Notes under the pieces: model-generated
Told to the model about the DNA's origin: nothing
Seen by the model: only the letters and a program-made list of their open reading frames with translations
Databases searched by the model: none
Position numbers and translations under genes: made by a program
Origin: Owenia fusiformis
Lineage: Eukaryota > Annelida > Polychaeta > Sabellida > Oweniidae
Direction of reading: 5' to 3'
Length of the DNA: 64,000 bases
Assembly (NCBI GenBank): GCA_903813345.2
Contig: CAIIXF020000009.1
Location: 5,266,030 to 5,330,029, forward strand
In this document: positions 20,710 to 33,300 of the stretch, one piece after another
Layout of the letters: each line of letters begins with the position of its first letter
Position numbering within the stretch: position 1 is the stretch's first letter

Positions 20710-23132
20710 ATGGGAAGCAATTGTAAAAATGCTTGTATATTACCATTCCTTATGTTTATGATATTCATCATAGGTTACAGCACCAAGAATTTCATATTCA
20801 GTAAGTTTTGTTTTTATGTACTTGTTTTAATCACGAGATACCTCTAAAAAGCATCATTGTATTGACCTATAAGCATTTCCTTTTCGACTTCACAAGCTTT
20901 TATAATTCATTCCAGGTTCTGACACCTGTCAAAATGTAAAACCTGATGGTGAAATTGTTGTCAGATGTCGAAGAAATGAGGAGAACATATATGTGAGAAA
21001 AGTGTCACAACGTGCATGCGTCCAGTCAGATTGTGTGGATGAGCAAATTAATTCTTCTGAATGGCGCCCTGAACTTTTTGATTGCTATGGAAAAAATAAA
21101 TGCACAATAAAATCAATGCCAAAGGTGAACTGTCCTAAATGTGTAGAAAAGGTATGCCATACATGTCATAAGTCCATTCGAAAACCCGTTTACAAACACC
21201 TGCACCTAGTATGCAGAAAAGGTAGACGCCTGGACATCATTGGCATAAACAGCTGGAGTAGCCAACTGCCTCATCAGATACACTTCTCTGATAATTCATT
21301 TAAATCCCGGCTAACAGAACTGAGGGATTTCTGCAATGGCTTAGTTGATTGCCGATCAATTCCTGCTCGTCCAGAGTTTGGTGATTATGAGGAGGTATTC
21401 TACGATTGCATAAAAGAGTCAGATGGTGCAACGCCAGAGGCAAAGACAGAAGAGAAGACAGAATATATAACAACTACTATATCTAGTATTGAACATACAA
21501 GAAAGGAGACAATAACGTTCATGAAAGAACACATTATTATTATTGTACTGGTAGTAGGTAAGGACTTTTTTACATAATCATACAGTAATAATCAATTAAA
21601 CCATTTAAATTAATTTGTTCTGCTAAATTATTGCGTTTTAGGTCCTGACAATGTGTTTATTAAAAATATTTGTATTTCAGAAAGAAAACAATATTTGTTT
21701 CTACAGGTATCTACATTACATATGTACCCTCATTGTGGGATCCACAGCCTTTACTATCCTTTTGGAATAGTTCTCTCAAAAGCGTTAGGTAAAGAGGGAC
21801 TCTGATAAATCAGAATGATGTACCCTCATCTAACTTGATTAGTCTTCATTTTTACCTACCAAAGATTTTACCAACATACATGCACATGAAGGTCATTCTA
21901 ACTTGGCAATGTACAAACACTTTATTGGAGATAAATACATTTTGGAGATTCCTATCACTCCCTTAAACAATAAATAAATAAAGCTAATGGACATTTAAAA
22001 AATACATGTCAATTCTCCAATATAAGAGTACATATTTATTATATAGCTTTGTTGTTTGTAAACAAGAGCCTCAAAATACACTACCTAGTGAAAAATAAAT
22101 GATGCAATTTACCATTTGAAAGATGGATATGTCAGCTTTAAGGATCTGGTCTGCTTAAATCATTGAAATAGTTCACATACATAACTATGTCATTGTACAT
22201 GTAATACTTTTACTTTAGGGATATTAAAATTAATTTTCTATATAAGAAGGATATTGTATATGTCAATACAGCTTGTTTTGTGATTAAAAAAGTACCAACC
22301 TTAGAGCATTGAATGTATCATTTCAAACCAGCCATACTGTATTGACAATATGTTGTATGTTTCAGCTTTAACAATTTTGGTGACAGGTATCATAATCTGG
22401 TTCAAGAGCAGCAGGGTGAGGAATTATGTGAATGAATTATTTAGTAGGTGAGTTGTAAACACGTTAAAGTCAAGGGTTTACCCCTTACTTTGTTTATGGG
22501 GTATATAAAAACATCTCATTTTTGTTTTACCTATTTTTGTCTTTCTATAGCCTAGCAGAATTACAAAAAATATTCAAATTATTTTTCCATCTACTCATAC
22601 AGAAATGTTTTTATCCATTCTGAAAAAACTCTCTAGTGAACATTATCTGCAGGATTTGAAATAAATTATTTGTGCTGTACAATTATAATGGTCAACACCA
22701 CTCCCACACTAGAATATTAAAGGCCAACACTCATATTGCATCCAGACTGCCCATATTGTATGATATTATCCATGGCAATGCCAAGACATAGCAAATACCA
22801 TTAAACATCCAAAAAACATCACACACGACTGCCAGTCATCATTTTTCAAAATTATCACTATACTCCTTGATGAATGCTGAAACATACTTATTCAAACTAG
22901 CAACCAAACATATAAACCCTAGAGCCTGTCACATTGACCTACTTGTACTTGTACAGAACTTATTCATATTTATACATTCAATTTAAAATATCATGTTATG
23001 CATTTATTATTTTCTAATTTCAGGCACACAGGAATCACACCAGGTCAATCTGAATCAGAGGATGGAGTGACCTTTGCAAATGAAAACGTCCTTTTAACAC
23101 ACAAGGAAGATTACAAACTAATGGACGCTTAA
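20710..23132 (+). CDS. Gene A: Cys-rich, SUEL-lectin-like type I membrane protein (tandem family)
   Basis: Four exons: 20710-20800 (signal peptide, core ACILPFLMFMIFIIGYS; ends phase 1), 20916-21557 (ectodomain, phase 1 to 1), 22366-22447 (TM, ALTILVTGIIIWF; phase 1 to 2) and 23024-23132 (tail). All have GT-AG borders; about 307 residues. The ectodomain has two Cys-rich parts. The first has WRPELFDCYGKNKCTI followed by CPKCVEKVCHTC; the second has HLVCRKGRRLDIIGINSW, then IHFSDN, FCNGLVDCRSIPARPEFGD and a closing VFYDC. This spacing resembles the SUEL/rhamnose-binding lectin fold (C-x-G near the start, CxGxxxC, final YxC), but the sugar-site motifs YGR and DPC are absent. A Thr/Ser/Glu-rich stalk leads to the membrane. 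The tail ends ENVLLTHKEDYKLMDA. Family assignment is inference; the exon structure is well supported. Confidence 0.82.
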
Positions 23133-23322
23133 TTGCTATAACTTCGAAAACTTGTCAAAGTCTCATTTTAAGAAGATTTTCAGAGACTTGTATATTCAAT
23201 AACGAAGAACTTACATTTTTTTCTTCAAGTATTTGACCGTTTTGACGTTTTAATTTTATACATGTTTTTCTCTCTGAAGAACTTTTTTCTATCAGAACAA
23301 ATATATTGTGCTGCAATCTGTA

Positions 23323-23625
23323 ATGTAACTGTCTCCATGACTTATGTAACTGTCTCGAATACTAATGTAACTGTCTTGAAGACTAATATAACTGTTTAGA
23401 AGACTAATGTAACTGTCTTGAAGACTGATATAACTGTCTAGAAGACTAATGTGACTGTCTTGAATACTAATATAACTGTCTCGAAGACTAATGACACTGT
23501 CTTTGAAGATTAATATCACTGTCTCGAATACTAATGTAACTGTCTCGAATACTTATGTAACTGTCTTGAGGACTAATGTCACTGTCTCAAATACTTAAGT
23601 AACTGTCTTGAATACTAATGTACTT
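23323..23625. repeat. 21-bp minisatellite, about 14-15 copies
   Basis: Unit close to ACTAATGTAACTGTCTTGAAG, mildly diverged, lying about 190 bp after the stop codon of gene A and probably within its 3'UTR. Being a multiple of three it gives an open frame on the minus strand, which is not a gene. Confidence 0.85.
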
Positions 23626-24155
23626 GAAGTGTTTATCTGATATAAAGCTGTTATAAGAAGAGTTAAAACCTCATTTTGATTAAAAAAGAACTAAACAATA
23701 AGATATGATGATGTTAGTCAATTTTTGGTGTATTATTAAGCCATTATATACATGTATTACAATATTAGAACTCCCATATAGAGTTGAGATGACATATTTC
23801 ATGCTGTAGTATAGTACAATTGTGAAAGAACATATAAAATTTGAATAGTCCAAGGATCTGTTTTATTTATTTATTTAACAGAAGTATTAGTCTTTCAAAG
23901 CCTTATGACCCTTGAATCCCCTTCTATTCAGAATTAAATTTTCTCTAATGATATTAAAGAGGGGACTCAAGGGCTTGAAGCAAGACTAGAAGTAAAAGTG
24001 ATGTTAGAAAATTAAGTAGACATATGGGCCCGTAGCCAGCTTTTGCCAAGGGTGGGCTTCACATGTGACAACTTGGCCCAAAATCACTTATGCATAACTT
24101 GAAGGAATGTTTGCCACGTTACCAAACTTGTTCATATTGAATATGACATGGCAAT

Positions 24156-24453
24156 CAGTGGCGTAGCGTGGGTATTTTGTGAGTGTACGCCGCGAGTAAG
24201 CGAAATAGACGTGATTTGAGGGGGGTCCGGGGGAGGTCCCCCCAAGAAAAAAAAGAAAGTGAAAAAGAAAATGAGATAGCATTTGAAGCGTTCTGGGGCG
24301 TTTGAAATACGAAATTCCGACTATTATGGACGAATAGAATGTAAATTATTAGCCATTTTTGAAGTGTGGGGCAAATCAATATAAAAAATCAACTGTTTTC
24401 TAAATTTTGAGAGTACGCCATGGCGTTTTATGCGTATATGACGCAACGCCATT
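24156..24453. mobile_element. MITE with CAGTGGCGTAGCG terminus
   Basis: Termini AGTGGCGTAGCGT and ACGCAACGCCATT are imperfect inverted repeats, flanked by GGCAAT on both sides (24,150-24,155 and 24,454-24,459), a probable target-site duplication. Contains a poly-purine tract. Non-autonomous. Confidence 0.65.
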
Positions 24454-25195
24454 GGCAATGACCTTTTAGTGCAGAACATAGGGATAATGCAATGACATAT
24501 TTTCACCTGTAAAAGTTTATGGTAGGCTATGTACTTGAACTTAAAAATGTCAAAAAATCCTCTTCGTGTTTTGTGATTAACTGATCCTGTCTGTATTGTT
24601 AGTCCTTTATAAGTCTGGGCTCAATCATAGACTGCCAATGTACACATATCTGAAAATGAGAGACATACATATTATTCAGATAAACTATTATAAAATATAT
24701 TACACATTAATCTGCAAAACAGAATAACTGAATAAAAAGGTGGTATTATAAATAAATAGATACTGTGAGTAAATAAGAAATTAATACATTAAATGCTATT
24801 TTTATGCCCTTTGATATTTAAATTAAATCACCTCATTGCTTTTAATAATAGTTACAACTAATCACTGAGTCAAACACTCTCCAGAATACCCTATATGCAC
24901 ACTTCAAAGGCAAAATGAATAGATTCCATCATTATTAGCAATTTTGCAGTGATTCTTAAATTAAATGTTTTTATTTTTGTGCCGCCCTGTACATTTGTTC
25001 TTTGAGTTGGAATTCCCATTACACGTTTCATATAGTACACACTAATGGGTGTGTCTGAAGTGAGGACAAAAGTCAAGTGTTTCTTATCTTAAAGTCTTAT
25101 GTTTTTTTTGATTGATCAATATTAAAAGCATTTAAAAGTGCATTTTGAGATGAGCAGCCATACAGAAAATACCTTCTTGAACAAAGTGCTATGCT

Positions 25196-25559
25196 ATGCA
25201 CAATAAGTGTGGAGGGGCTATTCAATGATCATCGACTAGTGTCAAAATATATTGAAGTTTGGATACTTCATCAAGACTAACATATATTTTTATTATCTGC
25301 AAAGAAACCCCCTGGATGAACATTATATCAGCTGATATTCCTCTTGAAAGGTGGATTGTTAAAATCTATAAGTGGGACTCCCTTTATAGAAGCTTTGAAC
25401 TAAATTTACACTTCTTAATGCTGAAATTGATAGTTTATCCATACATTTTAAGAAAATAGGTATGTCAAAGAAAATTTTAAGCCAAATGTTGCCCTGATAG
25501 CTCAGAAAAAGTAAAAAAAATTGTGAATTTTCTCTCTACAGTCCTTGTTGCCCCTTTAA
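25196..25559 (-). repeat. TTAA-ended dispersed repeat, copy 2
   Basis: Reverse-orientation copy of the repeat at 36,803-37,164; contains CATACATTTTAAGAAAATAG and ends CCCCTTTAA. The left end is degraded, so that boundary is approximate. Confidence 0.6.
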
Positions 25560-25814
25560 GTGACAGTCTATCAAATTTGAAATACAGCAACCCCTATTTG
25601 AGTTTTACCTTGACAGGAACAAATGAAAACCCCTATGTGAATAATGTTCAATGAGTTTATATGATACAATTATATGGAAATTACATTTTCATATTCCACT
25701 GTCATATCAAATCTCCTCTCAATTTTTCCTGGAAATACAATATTAACAGCGATCTGTATATCAAATGATATTATTAAGCTTTCTCAATCAACTGGCTGAA
25801 ACAGAACACTAGAG

Positions 25815-26165
25815 TCCAACCGCTATGGCTCAGTGGCAGAGTCAAGGTTACCAAAATCGCTTGGCCCCGGGGTCGATTCCAGGTTCAGACAAGTTTGTTT
25901 GTGCGTTATGTAATTCTAGATTTTGACTGAGTGGTTCACGACTCGTATAAGAGGCTGTGGTGTGTACTTGTTTGTCTGTGTACCTGTGCATACAAAAGAA
26001 CACAGGGCTCCTCCAAGGAGGGGTTTCTGGCTCTTTATCGAGTGTAAAATATGTAAAATACGGAATATACCAATGAGGTATTGCTCGCCAAATATGGCGG
26101 TAACCAAGATATAATATAATAAGGTCAAAGTTTTTGGATCTCTTCAATTTTTGTAACTGTGCTCA
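25815..26165 (+). repeat. tRNA-derived SINE
   Basis: The head matches pol III internal promoter boxes: A box TGGCTCAGTGG at about 25,827 and B box GGGTCGATTCC at about 25,869, at tRNA-like spacing. The tRNA-like head is followed by an unrelated body of about 250 bp and an A/T-rich tail. The tRNA region has mismatches to a functional tRNA, so this is a SINE and not a tRNA gene. Confidence 0.7.
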
Positions 26166-26478
26166 TAATATACCGTACTTGGCACTCGCAAAAGAGACAC
26201 AAGTCATCACAAATGACATTCACAAATCCATCTGGCAGCTGACCGTTTAATATTCTTTTTATGGCCAACTCATGAAAATGCTGTATGAATGGAATAGTGG
26301 CATGTACTATTTATATTTGAATGAGTTGGCAATAATATAGTAGTAGGTTATATCCTGATCGACCCCACCACTATAATTCACATCTCTTTTGATTTTGAAA
26401 ATGTTCAAAGGTATTTCTCTCAATAAAATGAAATATTTCTTTATTATAATCCATTACAATTATACTATCATTACTTAC

Positions 26479-26593
26479 TCTCTGCCTGGTTAAGTTGAAT
26501 GGAGACCAACAATTTCAAAGGATCAACATGTAGCACCTTTCCCACCTTATAGTCTGATATACCTGGCTCACAAGTCTCTGACAGTTCCATCAC
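26479..26593 (-). CDS. Coilin-like exon (C-terminal Tudor-like domain)
   Basis: A single minus-strand exon between an acceptor (GCGTTTCAG) and a donor (GTAAGTAATG). It encodes 38 residues including VMELSETCEPGISDYKVGKV and LHVDPLKLLVSIQL. This matches the atypical Tudor domain of coilin, the Cajal-body scaffold (human: [21 protein letters not shown]..., then NPETQQVDIEIL). I could not find the exons before or after it. It is either part of a minus-strand COIL gene whose other exons are unrecognised here, or an orphan copy. The symbol is left blank because only one exon is seen. Confidence 0.55.
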
Positions 26594-27335
26594 CTGAAAC
26601 GCATTAACAAGAAAATACTCTGAGTCACATACCAAATGGACTATGAAACATGATATTACAATTTTGATGCTGATGGGATCTTAACAATCTCACTTGCAAC
26701 TTTAAATGTTGGCTACACAAGCAGACAATGCAATGAATTGATTCTGATTGTATAAATATTGTACATATATCTATGTTTTAAATTAACCTCGATTTGAGGG
26801 CGAGGGGTTAAGATGAGAGTTATCAAACCTTTATAAAACCTTCATCTTTGAACATTCAGATTATTTTAGACTTTCGATTTCTTTACTTCTGGAGTTAGCA
26901 GGTGTGACAAAGAATTGCAGGTTATATAAAATAAAACAGGATTTTGATGAATGGTAGACATCACGTGTCATGACTTGCATTATTGTTGTGATCAAAGGTT
27001 CAAAACACCAGTCAAGTGTTATTACTAAACTTGTGCCTTCTTAATAGAAAATAAAGCACTGTATTGTACACTAAACTTCTTGTAAAAATGAAATAATTTG
27101 TCTAAATGTTTCAGTAGATGATTTAAGTGAAGTGTATACATAATGTATGAAAGAAGTTAAACAATTCATTTATATTTGCCACATGTGACTTTGAAAACTT
27201 AACTTTTTCAAATAAGTTGGGAATTACATGTATCATGTTATAGGCCTATATACATGTGTACTCTTCAAATCTTCGTTCTTTTGCGGTGGAACTTTAACCA
27301 CGTAGGTTGGTTGTTCAGTATTCACTGATAAAAAG

Positions 27336-30300
27336 ATGAATCCTTACAATATAGGAAGATGCTTGATGTGTCTAGGGTGTATATGTATTTATAGTGTTGA
27401 TGGTGAGTAAAGAAGATTTATTTATTTTTAAGAGATACTTATAGTTGTAAATTGTCATACCCAAAAATAATGTGATAAAGTGGAAATACCTTAGTTAGTG
27501 CATGAATATATTTGTGAACAAAAATACAGCTGAAATTCATACATGCAACAAAATCATAAAATATGAACATTAATTAAAATCAGATCAAAATCAGAAAATC
27601 AGATTAAAATCACAAGTGGAAAGTCTGAAAAGTTGAATATCAATACATATCAGATAAATGAGACGTCACCCGCATATTTTGCATCTATTTTTATAGGCTT
27701 CAAAATTAAAGATGCCAAAGAGATCAAGGTATCTGCAGATGATGAAATCTGCAATGATGAGGATTCTGAACAACCAGCCGAGATGGTATGTGTGGATGAA
27801 GACCATGTCATCCATCTAGCCAATGTCTCCTACAAGGCATGTAACCAATCACCCTGCATAAGAACGAATGTGCCTGTGGATAAATGGCCGACTGGTCTAC
27901 TTCAATGCCTTGGAAAGTTTGAGTGTAAAGTTTTGCCGCTGGAACCAACACCAGAATTCAGAGTTTGTGCCTCATGCTCCCGATCTGTTTTCGCCCCTGC
28001 ACGTGGACTAATGCATTTGTTTTGTAATGGAGTTGGTGATGTCATTGAGGTTAAAACATCAGTCAGTTGGTCATTGGACATAACATCTCAAAGTGTTCAT
28101 ATCTCTGATAATTCTGAAGGATCTCGACTTGCGGCACTGAAGCACTCTTGCGATGGGATACAATATTGCAACTCTATAAATGCAAGGCCAGAGACGGGAA
28201 ATTATGAACGTGTATTTTACAAATGTGTACAGGATAAAACCACAACCTCTTTCCAAGCAACTGTGTCAATGCCTACTACTCTGACCCAACTGCCATGGAA
28301 GATCCCAGTCATTTTCACATTAGGATTAGGTAAGTTTGTCTGCAATTAATAATTGACTTAAATATTAGTGTGTTACCTCAACATCTTGTTATAAGTAATG
28401 AAATTAAAAATTAGTCAGCTTAGAGTTAGCTCTTCAAATGTTTCAACTTTATTTGAAGTGGGCAAATGTGTATGTAATTTGAACTTTATATCATTTTGAA
28501 TCTTGGGGAGATAACAATTGCGACCATTTAAAGCTTATGATGCCTTTTTAAATGTGCATATAGACATGCATGTAACATTTATAGTTTATACTTTTATGAG
28601 ATAAATTTGTCAATTGTCATTGAAAGGTGTTTTATAATTGAAGGGTCCTTATAACTTATGAGTATAATTGAAATCAAATAATCATCCATAACAACATTTT
28701 TCAAAATGGGTTTTACATATTGCCTTTGCCTTATTTTCTTCAGAAAAATTAGACCCAAAGCCAAATTCAAAAATTAATTTGAATGATGTACGATATGAAA
28801 TTTTGATATTTTCAGTCATTACTGGACTACTTTTGGTTGGAGGCATTGGTCTTTTCATCCTCTACAGGAGATGGTATAATGATACAAACAATCCAAGGTA
28901 CATCTATTCTTTAAAAATATACATGAAGTATAGTACTGGAAAGACCCATGACATGTTTGGTATAACATTTAGAACCTGTTTTCAACAAGTACGTAATATT
29001 AGAATAAGTCATTTTTATGATACATCATACAATTTTAACTGCTATTATAGCATATATACAGGGTGTCCGGGAAGTAAAGATACAAACTCTCTAATTTTAA
29101 GAGATTTAAGTTTCTTGTAATGAAATTGCTACAGATTGTAGAGGAACTATACTACAATACATCTACCAACTTTTATAACATATAGTCGAAACGTCTTAAA
29201 GTTACGGTTGTCATGGTTACATTTATCACTGATATGCGGAGCAGTTCCATATGCATGACACGCTAAATTGAATTGAACACTAATAGAATTTAACCATTTG
29301 AAACAGTGTTTATTATTGTATTTCTTATCAATATTTTTTTTTCAATACTGTAATCTTTCTGCCATAATATTCTCTTAAGTATAATGATATCACTGACACA
29401 TATCATAACTATGTAATGTCACTAACCAGTATAATCAAAGAAACATTATATAAATGCTTAGAAAAAAGGTCCCTGGCTCAATAGGAAAGTCAAAAGTGCA
29501 CCTCCACAATGCACCAATTCACAAAGCAAAGAAAACAAATCTTACAATTATTGAATGTCTTGACATTAACCTTTTTGTACAATGTCCCATATTACTCCGA
29601 TAATGTCCCGTTAGACTTCTACATTAATGAATATCTTAAAGCAATATTTGTTAGAAGTTCAACATGAAAATGAGACTGCTTGAAATCAATTTTATCAATA
29701 ATCTGAGAGATGGACAGCAGTGGTTTTATGAGGTCTTTGAATTTCTCGTCAAGATGCACCACAAATGTTTAGATAATGTTGAGACATACATAATACTGGA
29801 TATCAATAAATGACCAACTAATGTTACAGTACTATTTCTTTTGCTGTTGTAACACATAATTTGATGTATAATAGCAACAGATCATAGAGTGTCAAGGTGA
29901 TATGAGGAGAAAGGAATTTTAAAACATAATTGTGACACTGCTCCACATACCCGGGACTACCGTTACCATAACAACCATAACTTTTTCATTTTGAAACAAT
30001 TCGTCATGACAGTTGCAGGATAAATTGTTAGAATGTCATTCTACAAGCTGTAACAATTTCATCCCACAACAGGTAAATCTATTGAAATTAGAGCATTTGT
30101 ATCTTTACTTTCCGGACACCCTGTAGTAACAACACTCATCAATCATCCCTGGATTATTTGACAAGAAATATCCCATGTAAAAAGATTTCAGTGCTTTTTT
30201 ACAATAATTTTTTCATTAGCAGTTGCACCTGAGACTCAGGTTGCAATGCATGCTTATAATGTTCTATCAATTTCTATCATTGATTTTTTATGAAGAGAAG

Positions 30301-33300
30301 AACTGAAATTAGCCTCAATACACTTGGATCAATGACTGGTCCCTTCTAAAATGATACATTTTTTTTTATTGAGAATGCTTATTTTATTTAAACAAATTAA
30401 TGTAACCTTTTCCATAATATTCAGGCTTATTCAATAATTTTCTAGAACCTTGGGGTTGTGTACTATCATACCTGCTAACTTACAATATTTTTATGGGAAT
30501 CTACCATAAAATTTTCGTTTTTTCCGTAAAAAAATGACAAACTACCGTAAAAAATTACCATTTTTCCCGTAAAAACGAACGTAAAAAATCTACCGAAAAT
30601 TTTACCGAAATCTACCGTAAAATATTTTACTATAATTTGATTTTTTATATAAGATTGGCCGTAAAATATACCATAAATATTTAGAAATCTATCGTATTTC
30701 TGCTGAAATTAACAGTATTTTTGTTCAAACTACCGTAAAATCTACCGTTATTATTTGGAAATTTTGAAAAGTCTTTCCGTATCACCCTTGTAATATTCCA
30801 TTACCAACCCTGAAAATAATAAATAGGTGCCGTAGGTCTATGACAGTGGTTATTGCGTACTTATATAAGTAAGCTGGTTTGTAATCAGTCAACACACTTG
30901 GGAGTATAGTGATGCAAAAACACCTCAACTACATAGATTTTCTAACGTTTGAGTGTAACGAATCAGTTTGAAAATTACTTTAAGTATTACGGAAGGCGAA
31001 ATGTTTATTGCGTAGCATTTTTATTAGGGTGATCGTAGGTGGTAAGTGAGTAGGGTATTCACGCTTGGAGTATTTCATTTGGACATGTGAATTATGTATG
31101 TAATGTAAGGTCATTCTCGGTTTACACGCAAGCGAGGTATGACAAAGTTTTGAACCGTCTACATTATCATTCAAAATGGCACACGAACAAATGCCTCAAA
31201 TAGTGGACATATTAGAAACTCTATTAGACAAGAAACTCAACACGCTCAAGAGGGAGATAAAGGAGGATACAAAACAAATGACGAAGAAGGCAAAGACGGA
31301 AACCAAGCTCACAAAGAAAGGAAATCAAAAGCAGTTTGACCACAACGTGGAGGTGCTGGACGTCATGAAAGACGTTAAAGATTTACTGGCAGACAGAGAA
31401 CAAGAGGCTGCAGCCAAGCTGGATGAAGGTATTGCTTTAATTTCTTATAGAAATAAATGCATTCAAATAGCGGACGACTCAACCCTTGGTTGGGCCGCGG
31501 TCGAGGAATATATGAAAGATGAGTACGCTAGTGATAGCGACGATGACAAAAAGATTCGTAGTGCAAGGGTTAATGCGGGTAGAAAAGCTAGGGAGAAAAA
31601 GATAACTGTAAGAACCGGGTCACGTAATAACCAGAGAGAAAGTTTCAATTTCAGCAGAAATGGGCAGGACCGGGGTAACCAACAATCCGGTAGATGGCAG
31701 GAACGCCAGCAAAGACAGTGGAACAGCAACTTCAACAGCGGCTCGTACTACAACGGCAGAAGCAGAGCAAATGACGTCTGTAGGAACTGTTCCCAGACAG
31801 GACATTGGGCACGTGACTGCAAGCAAGGTGCCTCGTTCCAACAAACTTCCTACGACTCAAGCAGCCAGAACAACAACAGATCATAAGTTGAGTAAGACTT
31901 TATCACATGTTGTATCAGAAAAATCTGTAAAAGATAGTTTAAAGAAAAACGTTAGCTTTTGGGGAGAAATCGGTGCTTCACAGTACGTAGTCAATACAAT
32001 CAAACACGGGTATAGAATACCATTTGAACAAGAACCGACAAAAGCAATTCTAAAAAACAATCAATCTGCTTTAAAGAAACGTGAGTTTGTAGAAAAATCA
32101 ATAAATGAATTATTGCAAGACGGTCGGATCAAAGAGGTAAAATATCCTTCACATTTAGTAAATCCTCTCACTGTGGCATCAAATGCAGAAAAGGACAGGT
32201 TAGTGTTAGATTTAAGACATGTCAACCCTTTCATCAATTTAGACAGAGTAAAGTTTGAAGATTTGCAAGTTGCCAAAGAATATTTAGCACCAGGGGGATA
32301 TATGTTTGTGTTTGATATCAAAAATGGCTACCATCATTTGAACATACTACCAGAACATCAGAAATTCTTAGGGTTTTCATGGGAACTTCAAGGAAAAACC
32401 AGGTACTTTGAATACACAGTATTACCCTTTGGTATTAGCACAGGAGGTCTCATATTCACAAAAGTTGTTAGGCAACTTGTAAAACACTGGCGTAGTCAAG
32501 GTATACGAATTATAGTATTCCTGGATGATGGGCTTTGTTTCCACGAGAGTGTTTCAATTTGCATAGAGCATTCCAACCAGGTGAGGTCAGATCTGATCAA
32601 AGCTGGCTTTATTCCAAACGACAAGAAGTCAAAATGGCAGCCTGAACAGGTACAGCAGTGGTTAGGTTTTAAATTGGATCTGTCACAGGGTAAACTATTA
32701 GTACCAGAAAGTAAACTCTCAGACGTGCATGAAAAGGTTAGTAAGTTACTCAGTAATGCAAACAGAACAACTGCTAGAGCAGTAGCAGCGGTAGTAGGGA
32801 AAGTGGTCGCATTAAGGCATGCCATAGGTGATATATGTATCCTTAAAACGAGATCGTTACAAGTAGTTGTTGCATGTAGGTCAAACTGGGACAATTGTAT
32901 TCGTTTACCAAATGACGCAATAGGCGAGCTAGAATTTTGGTTACAAGGTTTATACACGTACAACGGGACATCATTGGTAAGAGAATACAAACATTCCAGG
33001 GTTGTGTACTCAGACGCTAGCAATAGTGGATGTGGTGGGTATGTGGTCAATTTTGAGAATGAAGTATGTCACAAAACATGGTCTGATGCAGAGAGTCAGA
33101 AAAGTTCAACTTGGAGAGAGTTAATGGGAGTGTTCACAACATTACTGTCCCTCATGCATTTGTTAAATAATCAAGAAATCAAATGGTTCACAGACAATAA
33201 AAATGTAAGATCAATCATTTCGAAAGGTAGTATGAAACCAGATCTTCAAAGTTTAGCTCTAAGAATACACAGAGTTTGTAAAGAGAAAAATGTGAAGTTG

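Noticed and set aside
23292-23519. Minus-strand frame with repeated ISLQDSY peptide
   Set aside because: It is the translation of a 21-bp minisatellite whose length is a multiple of three; no start context, splice sites or family match.
25815-25890. tRNA gene
   Set aside because: A and B boxes are present, but the acceptor stem does not pair convincingly and a long non-tRNA body follows, which fits a SINE.
31660-31886. The first 75 codons of the pol frame as a real protein segment
   Set aside because: They overlap gag in another frame and are Thr/Ala-rich with no domain; the gag zinc knuckle is the meaningful reading here, so the pol start is left open.
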